A DNA stretch of 64,000 bases from Abelmoschus esculentus (GCA_035048815.1 JAUCBN010000023.1:9943501-10007500), one strand, 5' to 3'; shown: positions 13,431 to 26,188, numbered from the stretch's first letter. The notes: generated from the sequence alone by a model not told the origin. A program made the numbers and translations.

Positions 13431-13880
13431 CCAAACCCAAAATTTTCAAACCATTTCCAAGTCTATAACAAAGCCCATTAGCCAAATCCATTAAGTCCAA
13501 TAATAAAACATGAGTTCAGAGTTCAAATGTACTTAGCAGCTCCAAATTTAAAAATAATAACTTTCGATCAAATATAAATTGGTTTATAAAAGTTACACAA
13601 CTAAAATATATCCTAAAATACATGATCCATCTATCTAAGTAGTGTACTTCTTCACAAGATTAATGCTAAAACTTACTGAAAATGGTACTTCACAAACTAA
13701 TTTTCACCTAGTATCCTCTGCACGGTAAACAAAAAATTATGAACGTTGAGCAATTAAAAACTCAGTGGGTATACTTCCACTCAACCATGATTTGGGTAAT
13801 TCATAATTAAATGCATGCAACAGATATGATGAAAAAGAAAGATCCACGCTACAATATCTGTCTAAACAAATGTACCATAT

Positions 13881-14130
13881 ATGAGTGTATCCGGAGTCAC
13901 TAAGCCTCGGACCTCACACACTCATACTTTGGCTGTGTCTGGAGTCACTGAGCACCAAACCTCACACCCTTACATACCTTGAGTGTGTCCGGAGTCACTA
14001 AGCATCGAACCTCACATACTCTTATACTTTGGGTGTGTCTGGAGTCATTGAGCACCAAACCTCACACCCTTATATACCTTGAGTGTATCCGGAGTCACTA
14101 AGCATCGGATCTCGCATTCTTACATAAAAG
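13881..14130. repeat. Tandem array, about 50-bp units alternating as a 100-bp dimer
   Basis: The unit GTGTCCGGAGTCACTAAGCA recurs at about 13884, 13935, 13985, 14036 and 14084. Alternate copies read CTAAGCATCG or CTGAGCACCA, giving a 100-bp higher-order period. Each unit includes a CCTCACAC stretch. Such short arrays are common inside plant LTRs, and the surrounding GC content is higher than the genome background. Confidence 0.75.
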
Positions 14131-14349
14131 TGATCCAGAATCACACAACATCAGAAGTCACTCTTGGGTATCCGAATCCCGTTTCAACAATATCATAATC
14201 ATCAACCATTTGCACAAGTATTCAATACAAGTTCACATATCAAAATTAAGACATTTTAAGGCATTATTATGTTCACATTTATCTACTTAGTTCATATGCA
14301 TAGTAAAATTTATCATTTCTCGATTACAATTTTCTTTTAGCCCTAAAGG

Positions 14350-14730
14350 GAACCACCAAGGCTATTAACCAAGCCTATATATGATATCGATATGCCCCTA
14401 ATTGGTATCGATACTATTCTATCGATTATCGATACCCAAAACTCATTGAATAAATTAATTATTTTTTCTTATGATCGTACCGATATATCTATATGGCATA
14501 CCAGAATCCAGTACCGGTACGAGGACCACCCGTACTGATACTCAATATATATAGAATAGTAGTACCGATACGCGTCTGCATACCGATACTCAAAAATGGC
14601 TCTGAAATTGTTCCAATTGCAGGGGTATTGATACACAAGGAGTCGTACCGGTACGTCGTCCTTGAAACCTTCATTTTTTCTCTCATTGATACCAATACGA
14701 GTATTTCTCGTACCAGTACTTGAACCTAAT
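14350..14730. repeat. Cluster of GATAC/GTACCGGTAC palindromic words
   Basis: Short near-palindromes such as GGTATCGATAC, CGATTATCGATACC, GTACCGGTAC (twice) and GTACCGATAC occur many times in under 400 bp. Several frames stay open on both strands because the words are self-complementary; I do not regard any as genes. It is probably part of an LTR. Confidence 0.5.
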
Positions 14731-16227
14731 ATTTTAGGTCTGAAACTCGAAAACACATCTTTCTCTATCTAAAAGTCATCCTAAGCCTCCTAAAATTCAC
14801 CCACAAGATATCTAAGGCTCAACCACCGCATTATGATCAATTTCAACAAACCAAATGCTCAAATTTGAATTTTATCATTAACACCCTTAAGCTACCAAAC
14901 CAAGCTCTAACATGCATAATCCTAGCTACAACACTTTTATCATGAATTTCATAAACACACAAGAGTTAGAAGTATACTAACCTTATCTTAGAACAACAAG
15001 AGTAGCCCTTAAAACCTACTCGAACCTTCTTCTTGTCTTACTCTTTGGAGGACTCTTTCACTTCTTTCACTACATAGAAGATGACAAAACGTGTTACAAG
15101 ATTACTGAGGATAAAAGGAATTATCAAGACAATCCTCAAATTTCAATTTCGTACTCAACCTAAAACCTGCTATAAACCTTTTCCTTTTTCAACCTTGATG
15201 ATTCTTACCTTCTTAGATAGACCCTTTGATGCTGGTAAAATAACTCTTGACTAACAAAACGTGATACCCGCAGCTTAACCTTCAAAATTTATACTTTGAT
15301 GGTGATTTTTTAAGAGAAAAAAAAGACTAGAATAAGCAGAAAAAAGACATGACAAGAATGATCTCATTCTCTACTTTAAACTAGAGAAATTAACTCTTTT
15401 TTTCATTTAAACTTTTACCTAAATACCCTTATCCTACCCTCCAAACCTAAGTCCAAACCACTACTTCTAAGCCCAACAAACCTCTCAAAACTTAAATACG
15501 AGTCTCATTGATTCGGGTTAATCCAACTTCCGAATTCTAAAATCTAAATCGTTACGATTTTTCTTTACATAAAACTCAAAAAAATTACAAGAACTAAATC
15601 TAATATTTCATTACATAAGGCCGATAAAAAGAAAGTTTCACCATCAATAAACTAAAATCTTAAATAAAATGCACGTTGAAAATATTTACATGTTTTCGTC
15701 TGTGGGGACGGAGTAGTACATTTACAAAGATCTTATATTAGAAGAATAAATATTTTATAGAAGTTAACGTATTATTAAAATTTAAAAGTTTTTTTTAAAT
15801 ATTATCTTTAATAATTAAACAAAATATTTATAAGGCAAAAAAAAAATTAATAAACCATCAATTAAGTAAGGATTATTTTTGCATGATCAATAATAAAATT
15901 ATAATTAAAAATGATGAGCGAACCATCAATCGAGTAAGTATACTAAAATTCTATCAAAATAAAAGATAAAATAAACTATAAAAAATAAAAAAAATTAAAA
16001 CTGTTATTATATTATATTATATTATGCTACCATTTTGATTTTGGTTAAGTTTTAACAGAAAATTAACCGTCAAGGATAAAAATATAATTAAAACGTTACG
16101 TTAGTAATGTATTTTTAAAAGAAAATTAATTTAATGACTAAAATAAAAATATAATAATACCAGGGGTGATAATGTTGTAGTTTACCCAATAAAAATATTA
16201 TTTTAAAAATAATAAGAAAAAAATTAT
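14731..16227. other. Intergenic, probable retroelement debris then AT-rich DNA
   Basis: 14731-15700 has moderate base composition like the preceding LTR-like stretch. 15700-16227 is AT-rich with a short (ATATT)n run near 16005. No coding region could be supported. Confidence 0.5.
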
Positions 16228-17582
16228 ATAATAGATAATTACATTCATCTGACCCGATTTCATTATTTATCTCTCTCCGATTCTGTGATATTATTATTTC
16301 AATCAAACAAAAAATGAGTAGAGGAAGATGACATGAACAACAAAGAATGAATAATTTGAATAGGTTCGACTCTTTTAATTATTTTTATTTTATAATATTT
16401 ATTGTTTAATAAATATATAATGGTCCGTTTTTTTATCATTATAAGTGAATTGGTGTAGTGATAAGAGTAAGGGTATAACATCCCTGATAATTAGAGGGAA
16501 ATAAAAATAGTAAATAGTAAATAAATTAAATTAAAAATAAAATTAATCATTTAATCGGGATGATAATATGTGTCATCATTTGATTGAACGATTAATTTAA
16601 TTTAATTTAATTAAAATTAGAACAAAATTAATATAATAAATAATAAAAATTAAATATTTAATTTTATAAATTTTTGTTAATTATTACATCACCTTTATAT
16701 CACCCTTCCGTTAATATTTTAACGGTGATAGTCAATATAAATTGATTTAATAAATTTAGTGATTTGATTAATGAATTCAATAATTTAATAACTAAAATAA
16801 ATATGTTCAATTAATTAAGTAATCATTGAAATAATTTACCCTGCATTCATAAACCCGACCCGACTTGTTTACTTCATTATTTATCTCTCCGACTCCGTGA
16901 TATTATTATTTCAATCAAAACAAAAAATAATTTGAGTGGAGAAAGATGACATGAACAACGAAAAATGAATAATTTGAATAGGTTCGACTCGTTTTTTAAT
17001 TATTTTTATTTTTCTTAATATTTATTGTTTAATAACATATATATAATGGTACATTTTTTATTACTAAAAGTGAGTTGGTGTAGTAATAAGAGTAAAGGTA
17101 TAACATCCCTTAATAATCAGAGGGAAATAAAAATATTAAATATTAAATAAATTAAATTAAAAATAATATTAATCATCTAATAGGGATGATGACATGTGTC
17201 ATCATTAGATTAAGTGGTTAATTTTATTTAATTTAATTAAAATTAGGATAAAATTAATATAATAAATAAATAATAAATATTAAATATATAATTTTATAAA
17301 CTTTTATTAATTATTATATCACCTTTGTATTACTCTTTCGAACGATAATAATCAAAATAGGTTGATTTAATAGATTTAATAAATTAATTAATAAATTTGA
17401 AAATTTAATAATTAAAATAAATATTTTTAATTATTTATGTAATCATTCAAATAATTTACCTGCGTTCATAAACCCGACCCGACTTGTCTACTTATCTCTC
17501 TCGGATTCCGTGATATACCGATATTATTAATTTATTATTTCTTTCAAAACAACACAGAAGGAATAATTTGAGTAGGAAGAAC
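16228..17582 (+). repeat. Tandemly repeated promoter/5'UTR of the V-ATPase c'' gene
   Basis: Copy 1 (about 16228-16840), copy 2 (about 16841-17460) and a partial third copy (17461 to the real ATG at 17583) share a block reading ACCCGAC, then TTATCTCTC, CCGTGATAT, an AAAACAA stretch and AATAATTTGAGT before the start. In copies 1 and 2 an ATG followed by AACAAC (at 16333 and 16951) sits where the true ATG lies. The period is 618-632 bp. Copies 1 and 2 also share about 450 bp of AT-rich DNA with the word ACATGTGTCATCAT or close variants. Confidence 0.8.
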
Positions 17583-18701
17583 ATGGCAGGAACAACTATG
17601 GTGGCAGATTCAAGCTCCTGGTCCACCGCTCTCATCAAGATTTCTCCGTACACTTTCTCCGCCATCGGAATCGCTATTGCCATAGGTGTCTCCGTCCTCG
17701 GCGCCGCATGGTACCCTCTCTTCTCTTTCAATTCTCATTTTGCTTCTAATCTGGCCCTGAATTGTATGAATTAGGTTTTAAGTTGTTCACTTTTTGTAAT
17801 TCATATTCACAGGGGAATTTACATAACTGGGAGTAGTTTAATCGGTGCCGCTATTAAAGCTCCTCGAATCACTTCCAAGAATCTAATTAGGTAATTCTGT
17901 TTCCTTTTCGTTTCGTTTATTGATTTGATTTTATTGCGTGGTTTGATCTGGGAATGCTTCTAAATTTTTTTATTTGTAGAAACCCTAATCTATTGATTAA
18001 TTTTTTTCAGTGATTTCCTTAATAATGCTTTGTTCTTTCAGATTCCTTGAGTTAAACTATAATTTGTCGCTGGCCTTTGAAAATCTGATAGCCAAAACTA
18101 GGAATCTTGGCTATGTATTGTATTTTTAAAATTTATGTGTAGTCCTTAACCCTGGATCTGTATAATGTTAATGATATGAACTTCGATACGGCTTTAAGGC
18201 AAAAATAATGAACCTTTTCTTAACTACAATCATGATTAACGAGAAGAGATATAGTTCATTTCCTGTGTGTAGATCCTTTCTATTTGTTCCCAGATATTGC
18301 CCTGCAAATCTAGAGATGGCCACCCTGTATTGTCTGCTTAATTTACTCGATTCATGTAATTACTAATTGCTAATGTTTGCTGGAATCCTTTGAAAATTAG
18401 AGTGGATGGAGTAATGGAAAACGATTATATTTGTTCCCAGATATTGCCTTGCAAATCTAGAGATGGCCCCCCTGTAATGTCTGCTTAATTTACTCGATTC
18501 GTGTAATTATTAATGTTTGCTGGATCCTTTGAAACTTAGAGTGGATGGAGTAATGGAAAACGATTACATTTGTTCCCAGATATTGCCTTACAAATCTAGA
18601 GATTGCCTCCCTGTAATGTCTGCTTAATTTACTTGATTCATGTAATTATTAATATTTGCTGGATCCTTTGAAAATTAGAGTGGATAGACTAATGGAAAAC
18701 A

Positions 18702-18773
<72 letters not shown>

Positions 18774-19399
18774 GTTACTGAAGTTGATGGCAAAGGATCA
18801 TTAGTCCTGAAAACGGATTCAATAAGATGACCCCTGATTTTCAATTGCATTGGTTCAAACTTTTTGCAGTGTTGCTTATTATACGTTTGAAATGCTGTAT
18901 GGCTATCGAAATACTAACTTTTAGTCCGCCGTTTTTATTGTAGTGTAATCTTCTGTGAAGCTGTTGCTATATATGGTGTAATTGTTGCAATTATTTTACA
19001 AACAAAGTTAGAGAGTGTGCCATCCTCACAAATATATGCAGCCGAGTCTCTTAGAGCTGGATATGCAATCTTTGCTTCGGGAATCATTGTTGGCTTTGCA
19101 AATCTTGTTTGCGGGTTCATCTCCATCCTCTTTTTTTTCTTTTAGTCTTCAAATAAAGTTATCGAACGAGACATCATGCTTATTTCTGTCATTCTGTGTG
19201 CACTTATTGTGTTCTATTTGGCATCAGGTTATGTGTAGGAATAATCGGAAGCAGCTGTGCACTCTCGGATGCACAAAACTCTTCGCTCTTTGTGAAGATT
19301 CTTGTGATTGAGATTTTTGGCAGTGCCCTTGGACTCTTTGGAGTGATTGTAGGTATAATCATGTCAGCTCAAGCAACATGGCCTGCAAAATCTGTGTAA
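17583..19399 (+). CDS. VHA-c'': V-type proton ATPase 21-kDa proteolipid subunit c''
   Basis: This is an integral rotor subunit of the V0 sector that carries protons across vacuolar and Golgi/endosomal membranes. The exons 17583-17710, 17813-17890, 18944-19114 and 19228-19399 total 549 nt and encode 182 aa, typical of plant c''. The protein begins MAGTTMVADSSSW, then has a first hydrophobic helix (IGIAIAIGVSVLGAAW). The proteolipid core follows with GSSLIGAAIKAPRI, the helix around FCEAVAIYGVI whose Glu74 is the expected proton-binding carboxylate, AAESLRAGYAIFASG, and a last helix around EIFGSALGLFGVIVGII. All splice phases close. Exon 4 reads through GSSCALSDAQN, a conserved loop. The third intron, 1 kb long, contains a threefold tandem repeat and a long TTA microsatellite. 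The start is supported by the family's N-terminus. Confidence 0.95.
18283..18700 (+). repeat. Threefold tandem repeat in the V-ATPase c'' intron
   Basis: Units start with TTGTTCCCAGATATTGCC at 18283, 18431 and 18570 (periods 148 and 139). Each unit includes AATCTAGAGAT, CTGCTTAATTTACT and TGGAAAACGAT-like words. The copies are highly similar, so the array is recent. It lies entirely within the third intron (17891-18943). Confidence 0.9.
18702..18772. repeat. (TTA)n microsatellite, about 24 units
   Basis: An uninterrupted ATT/TTA trinucleotide run of about 70 bp, directly after the last unit of the intronic tandem repeat. It is likely length-variable between individuals. Confidence 0.95.
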
Positions 19400-20212
19400 T
19401 TACATGCTCTTTGTAGGACAAATAGCAACTCATTTATGTGAGAATGTAATCTGTTTTATGCACCAGTTGCCAGAAATGACTTCTACATGTTTTTTTTCTA
19501 TATCTGTTTTCAGTAGCCATGCATGTAGAAACTTGCTTGGAATTGTGCGTTTCTCGTTCTGATAATGATTTGTTGAATAAGAAATAAAAGTTATTTTTAA
19601 AACCGTGATTTATGGTTTGCTACACAGATCTGTTTTACGGTTTATGTTCGGAGTTTGAGATTCTTCCTCTTAACAATATTGTTCAAATGTGTCTTATTAT
19701 TGCATCTAACACGTTAATTGGATCAAAGCATGAAAAAGAAGTGTTCTATTTGTTTTACAGTTTATGTTAGGAGTTAGATTTCTTAGTACGGTAAGAGATT
19801 TGATTTGGGACAAATGGTTTTCGTAGTAATGAGTTTTTATCGTATCTTATTTGGATTAATCAATTAATAAATTTTGGATTAATCAATTAATAAATTATAT
19901 ATAGAGTAGGTATTCAATCGGATCAAGTTTAATCAAGTAAAATAAATTAGTTAGTCAAGTTAATGAGTTTTATTTTATAACTCAATTTTTATTTGATATT
20001 TTTCGAGTATGTATTTATGAAATTCAAGTTGAGTCAAGTTCTTCGAGTTTCTATTTAAATTTAATTGTGAAATTTTAGAACCTTATAGTATTAATTGTTT
20101 TCAATTTAAACAATTTTTTATAACCATATATGATATATAGATATTTTTCATATGTGGTAAACATATATTAGGTAAAATTGAAGAAATTATATCATTTGTC
20201 TTGACTTATTAC
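19400..20212. other. 3'UTR and AT-rich intergenic DNA after the V-ATPase gene
   Basis: The first 200 bp probably form the 3'UTR (AATAAGAAATAAAA near 19575 could be a poly(A) signal region). A 21-bp unit with TTTTGGATTAATCAATTAAT is duplicated near 19851-19900. No gene is visible. Confidence 0.55.
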
Positions 20213-20226
20213 ATCAGTTATGGGCC

Positions 20227-21381
20227 TGTAATAACCCATTTACAAGACAAAGACCCAAATATTAAACTTAAAGCCCACTAAACTAATCCAATCTACAGAG
20301 CCCAATCCAAATGAAAAAACCCTAAAGGATAAACATATCCAAACCTCTCCAGCAAACCCTAGCCGCCGCCTCCTCCTGAGCTTAGGCCTGACAGACTCCG
20401 GCGCGTGGTGGCCACGCGCTCTCCTATTAGATCACAGAACGGCCGCCGCACTGCTCCACCGCCCTTGTCAGATCTCACCATCCACCGACCTGCAAAGAAT
20501 TAAAGAGTATTAAAAGGCATTTCAGATCTGAAAATGAAGGAAAATATATGTATATTTTATGTTATAATCGGATATATATATACCCCAAACAAATGTAAAA
20601 GGAGGATTTTTTTTTTACCACGAAATCGAATGAAAAAAGCAGTAGATTCGAAGCAAATATCCATAGCAAACATATCATTCGAACCAGAATAGAGAGGAGA
20701 GAAAGAGAGATCAAAACAGAAAGCAAGAAAGCAAAAAAAAAAGATAAAAAATATTCAAAGGGGTTCAAAACTTATCTTCTAGATCTAGGACGACCGGTGG
20801 TTCTTTTCGAAAATCCGAAGTTAGATTCGGACTCCCCTCTCCAAAACGTATCAGAAAGTCGCTTTCTTTCCCTCGTCGGAGCTCCGGTACGGCGGTCGGC
20901 GGCCCGGGTTGGCGGCGGCGAGCGGCGGTCTGTAATGGTCCGAAGCCATGGTCCTCCAGTGACACGAGAGCTCCCTTGGAGCTTTAACATATTTCTCTGA
21001 AGAAATAAACGAGACTGGTGAAATAAAAATAACTACAAAAGGGGCCAATTACACAAGTAGTCGCTGAACTCTCAGAGGGTTTCTGTTTTGGCTCCCCAGA
21101 TCGCATCCGATTCAAATCTAGTCCCTGGTTTTCTTAATTTTGTCATAAATTTTTATATTTTATTCAATTTCATCATCTTTTATGCTATTTTGACCCTAAT
21201 GTTTTATTTTCTTGCAGATTTGGTCCCTATTACTCTATTATTGCTATTATATCCGTATTATTATTACTAATCTTTATATTTTATTTATATTATTATCACT
21301 ATTATTATTATTATTATTATTATTATTGTTAAAATATATTTTATTACTATGTTATTTATTATTAGTGATTATTATAACAGG

Positions 21382-21444
<63 letters not shown>

Positions 21445-21936
21445 CATGATTGTTAACATTTTCACTATTAGTATATATACATACATACTATGTCAATTAT
21501 TACTGTCAAATTATTTTATTATTATTATTATTATTATTTTTATTTTCAGTACTATATATTATGCTATTGTTGTCCATATCATATATTTTTATTATTTCCT
21601 TGCATTATTGTGTTAATATTTATATTAATATTATCATCATCGTTTTTTACTGCTTCATTATTAGTTTATTTTCATTATTATGTCCACTAATATTTTTGTT
21701 ATGTGAATAAAGTTTAAAGGGGATCACGTTATTTAATACCGGATTTATATTTTCGATCATATAAAATATTTTATAACTAATAGGTGCCGATTTTGAGCGT
21801 TGTAGGGGTGCTCATCCTTCCCTACGCGTAACAGACTCCCGGACTCAACTCTGGTGCGCAGACCTTAATTTTTGGTGTTCCAATCGTACCGTGAAAAGAT
21901 TGGTGGCGACTCCTCGGACCAAAAACAGTGATTACA
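20227..21936 (+). repeat. 5' LTR of the Ogre-like element
   Basis: The LTR is 1710 bp long. It begins TGTAATAACCC, has a GC-rich stretch (20345-20470 and 20880-20990), a long pyrimidine/TTA-rich part with (TTA)n runs (21295-21560), and an end portion with GGTGGCGACTCC and GTGATTACA. The (TTA)n runs produce long open frames rich in Leu, Ile or Tyr that are not genes. Confidence 0.92.
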
Positions 21937-21938
21937 GC

Positions 21939-21955
21939 TGGCGACTCCGCTGGGG
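21939..21955 (+). other. Primer binding site for tRNA-Arg
   Basis: TGGCGACTCCGCTGGGG lies 2 bp after the 5' LTR. It is the reverse complement of CCCCAGCGGAGTCG plus CCA, the 3' end of a plant tRNA-Arg as I recall it. Confidence 0.85.
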
Positions 21956-24062
21956 ACATTTTTGAGAGTCGAGCCTAAAATCGGTTACATTTTATTTAAT
22001 GATCGAAAATTTAAATTTGATTTATTTTCATTTTGTGATCCTTTATTTTATTTATTTTAAGATATTTACTAATATCTTTAAATATTTTTTCAGGTCTCCC
22101 CATTTCATGAGTTCTCAACCCGGGCTCCGTCCATTTAAGTGGGAGCATGAAACCACTCCTTCGTGAGGTTATGCCTCCGTGTAGGATGGAGAATTGCTTT
22201 CGGGATATTTTTCCCTCTGTCTTTGTGAGATTTATGTCTCCGCATAGACTTAGAGAAACGTATCCCCCTGAATCATGCTTATTATCCTTAGTAGGGTAAT
22301 AAGTATTGTTCGGGTACCTTCTAGAACCGAACCACATGTAGTGAGACCTAGAAGCCTACCCCTTAGAACCATCAAGCCGAACCTCTACCCGTTTAGCGAT
22401 AACCCTTTTAGGCTTGAATGCCTTTATCTGTTATTTATGTACAGTTTTTTTTATTGTTTTTTAATTTATTCAATTATTTTAAAATGAACTGACCTTTTCT
22501 TTTTGATTGCATCATGATATAACATAATCATGCATTTTGCATTAATTGTAACACACCATGAACATGTTTTAAATTTTTGCATTTTACGAGCATGAAGTGT
22601 TGATTCAAGATTATTTCTGAAGTTAAATATATCGTGAGAAAATCTAGCATCCTAGATATCAATACAACATTCAAAGTTGTGAACAAATCCCGTGAGTTAA
22701 AAAATGGACACAAGAACTATTTTTGAATCAGTATCTTCATATTTAGGATATGCATCTTGCATTTACATGCATACATTTCATATTTTGAAGTCGATCCTAG
22801 GGACATCCTATACCAACAATAGAAGCAAAAGATTGATCGGTCTAATTCCACAGTGGGCACATGTAAAACCTTCGTTCAGGGGCATTTTTGACATTTACGT
22901 CTACATCATGCTTAATAAGATTCCATGATCAGGGACATTTTTCGACGAATTTCAAAAGGTAAGAATTTGTTGTCGAGCAAGACTTTTATGTCCCAAAGAG
23001 ATTGCACCAACATGTGAACCTAACCGAGGGGCAACATAACACATCCACGAGGATAGTAAGAGCTCTATGAGAAAGACATGCATTTAAGGTTGAATTCAGA
23101 TCTACCAGAAGCAGTCTCAGATGAAGACGTTGAAGTATACTTCCTGAAATATGAACTTAAATATGATCGAATCCAAAGAAAGATTTGGGCATCACTAGAC
23201 CGAGAATTGCTCAGACCAGCATAGTTTGAGGCATCCCTTTTGAGACAAAAAAATCATGTCACATACATTCATCTAGGTTCATGCATATATTAAAAATATC
23301 ATGTCTTTAGATTGGGCTCACATCATGCATCCATCCAGGACGAAGATTCCAATAAAGATGGTCAAATCAAAGTAGTTCGGGCATCATTGTACGTGAAAGA
23401 TCTAGAACCCACTATGACCAGCAGAGCCAGGGGCATCATTCAAAAAGAAAATCATGGCATTCATGCATTCAAGCATTTACAAACCATGCATTTAGATTAA
23501 ACATGCATCAAGCATAAATTAGGACATCCTTTGAAAACAGAAAAATCATATCATTCATGCATTTTGCATTTAGACATCACGCATTCAGACTTAGCATACA
23601 TTGAGCATTCATGATGCACATATTTTGCTTGTACATATGAACAGGTCCAGAGAAAAGACCGAACAACCTCAATCTGGGGGGCAACAACACGATGACCAAC
23701 CTTTGGCCCCGAGAAGGCTAAAATAACACAGGTTTTACAGGTAACGACTCCAAAATTTTGAACAGGAACTAACGAATGTTTTATTTTGCTTTCAGGTCCT
23801 AACTACTCATCATGGGTCACCATAAATAACTTTTTTCCCAATGTCGCCTCCATCAATGGTGGTAGGTCAATTTTTGTCAGAACTTTGCCCTTTCAGTGGC
23901 TATATTGAGGGTTAGATCTTCATGCAGATCTTGTTTGTAAAATTTGTATAGACGGTACATGTGAGTTAAAATTATTTTGAAAGAAAAAAATGAAAAAATA
24001 AAAAAAATAAAAAATGAAAAAAATGAAAAATGAAATGAAAAATTGAAAAAACATGCAAAAAC

Positions 24063-24460
24063 AAGACATTGGACAATTCAAATGTCCTTCAAAATCCATT
24101 TTCGCGAATGGTCGAAGGAAATCTATTCCTTTGGAAAAATTCAATCTTGCGATTGGTGCAACTGATTGTACCCAGGGAAATGGTACAACTAGTCCGGAGC
24201 AAACGGCTACCGGTAAAGGCATATCAAATCCGTTAATCCCTATGTATTTGGGAAAAATGCATTGATAAGGACCATTCAAATGTCCTTCAAAATCTATTTT
24301 CGCGAATGGTCGAAGGAAATTCATTCCTTTGGAAAAATTCAATCTTACGATTGGTGCAACTGATTGTACCCAGGGAAATGGTACAACTAGTCCGGAGCAA
24401 ACGGCTACCGGTAAAGGCATATCAAATCCGTTGATCCCTGTGCATTTGGGAAAAATGCAA
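24063..24460. repeat. 198-bp tandem duplication inside the Ogre-like element
   Basis: Two adjacent copies, anchored at 24071 (GGACAATTCAAATGTCCTTC) and 24269 (GGACCATTCAAATGTCCTTC), are nearly identical through ACGGCTACCGGTAAAGGCAT. Both strands stay open in parts, but no protein family is recognisable. Confidence 0.9.
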
Positions 24461-24479
24461 AGAAGATACATAACATCAG

Positions 24480-25640
24480 TTGAATCAGATATTTAGATCT
24501 TCCAGACTTGATCTTACCCCTCCGTTGATGGAGTGGATAGATCCCAACTCGGTCCTGCTTTTTCGTTGATGGTGCAGTAGGATTCAAATCACAAACTTGA
24601 TCTCGTCCCCGTTGATGGTGTGGTCAGATCCCATGCTTCTCCGTTGATGGAGTAGTATGATCCAGACTTGATCTTACCCCTCCGTTGATAGAGCGGATAG
24701 ATCCCAACTCGGTCTTGTTTCTCCGTTAATGGCGTAAGAGGATTCGAACTATAGACTTGATCTCGTCCCCGTTGATGGTGTGGCCAGATCCCATGCTTCT
24801 CCGTTGATGGAACAGTATGATCCAGACTTGATCTTACCTCTCCGTTGATGGAGCGGATAGATCCCAACTCGGTCCTGTTTCTCCGTTGATGGCGTAAGAG
24901 GATTCGAACTATAGACTTGATCTCGTCCCCGTTGATGGTGTGGCCAGATCCCATGCTTCTCCGTTGATGGAGCAGTATGATCCAGACTTGATCTTACCCC
25001 TCCGTTGATGGAGTGGATAGATCCCAACCCGGTCCTGTTTCTCCGTTGATGGCGTAATAGGATTCGACTTACAGACTTGATCTCGTCCCCGTTGATGGTG
25101 TGGCCAGATCCCATTTAATCATGCTTCTCCGTTGATGGAGCAGTATGATCCAGACTTGATCTTACCCCTCCGTTGATGGAGTGGATAGATCCCTACCCGA
25201 TCCTGTTTCTCCATTGATGGCGCAGTAGGATCCAAATCACAGACTTGATCTTGTCCCCGTTAATGGTGTGGCCAGATCCCATCCAATCATGCTTCTCCGT
25301 TGATGGCGCAGTATGATATAGACTTAATCTTACCCCTCCGTTGATGGAGTGGATAGATCCAACCTGATCCTGTTTCTCCGTTGATGGCGTAATAGGGTCC
25401 AAAGTGCTAAAATTTGATCTTGTCCCTGTTGATGGTGGCCTGATCTGAATCACTGAAGTTTAATCCTGCTTTTCTGTTGATGGCGAAGTAGGATCCAAGT
25501 TACTGAAATGTTATCTTACCTCTCCATTGATGGTGCGGATAAGATACAACCTTACACCTTCAAGTCTCGCCTCTTCGATCTAACAAGTTCTCATTCTGTC
25601 GGTCTCGTTTTACCGTTGATGGTACAATCAGACCAAATTT
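24480..25640. repeat. 160-bp tandem array built from CCGTTGATGG subrepeats
   Basis: The marker TCTCGTCCCCGTTGATGGTG or close variants recurs at 24601, 24761, 24921, 25081, 25249 and 25418, giving periods of 160, 160, 160, 168 and 169. Each 160-bp unit contains four smaller modules of about 40 bp, each with CCGTTGATGG followed by GATCC-type words. Modules of the form CTCCGTTGATGGAG can form small hairpins. The minus strand stays open over long spans because of the repeat, not because of selection. Confidence 0.92.
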
Positions 25641-26188
25641 TGTATTTGCGGATATTACAAGAAAAAGAAAAAAAGAAGAAGAAGAAGAAGAATATATATG
25701 TCAGATCATGCTTCTTCACCGGATGCAGCTGAATCCAGCTTGGTGGCCCTTGTATATCTTTCAATCTTACAACAAGACCAAGTTTTCTCAGAAGATGTCA
25801 ACATCATGAATGCCGCGGAAAGCCAAGCTTATTTTTGTCTCCTCCAACGGTTCAGCCGCAACTTTTGTCCTCTTCAAGGATCTCCTCACTTTGAAGATTT
25901 TGCTGATAAGAGCGGTGAAATAGATGAAGTTAAAAGCTCCATAGAAGAAGCGGTGGCAAAAGAACCTCAACCTTACCTTTACCTTACCAAAAGAACCTCT
26001 ACCTTGCTAAAAGAACCTTAACCTTACCGAAAAAACCTCAACCTCACCATTAAACCCCAACTTTACTAAAAGAGCCTCAACCTCACCACAGAAGAACTCT
26101 TACCATTCCAAAGATGAGCCCTAAAGCTAAATCAGATAAAATAGGTTATTCCTTATCTTTGCTCTATTGTAGTTACACAACAATGAGC

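Noticed and set aside
13881..14130. Regularly spaced repeats that look like a CRISPR array.
   Set aside because: The units are contiguous with no unique spacers, and this is a plant nuclear region.
14469..14756. Overlapping open frames on both strands around 14469-14756.
   Set aside because: They arise from self-complementary GTACCGGTAC/CGATAC words that lack stop codons; no family is recognisable.
13385..15145. A possible solo LTR from TGTAACATCC to ...TTTCA with ATTTC on both sides.
   Set aside because: The 5-bp match is low complexity, the end lacks the expected inverted TTACA, and the start is itself duplicated, so the borders cannot be trusted.
21088..21710. Plus-strand open frames rich in Leu, Ile, Tyr or Phe in the 5' LTR, with equivalents in the 3' LTR at 27331-27938.
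   Set aside because: They are translations of (TTA)n microsatellites in three frames, not membrane proteins.
24589..25453. Long minus-strand open frames over the 160-bp array (repeated HQRR and SING-type peptides).
   Set aside because: The period of 160 is not a multiple of three, the frames simply follow the repeat, and there is no known domain or start context.
25698..26021. A 107-aa plus-strand frame near the end of the Ogre-like interior.
   Set aside because: It ends in simple repeats of ACCTTACC/AAAAGAACC and has no recognisable domain. It is not convincing as a gag remnant.
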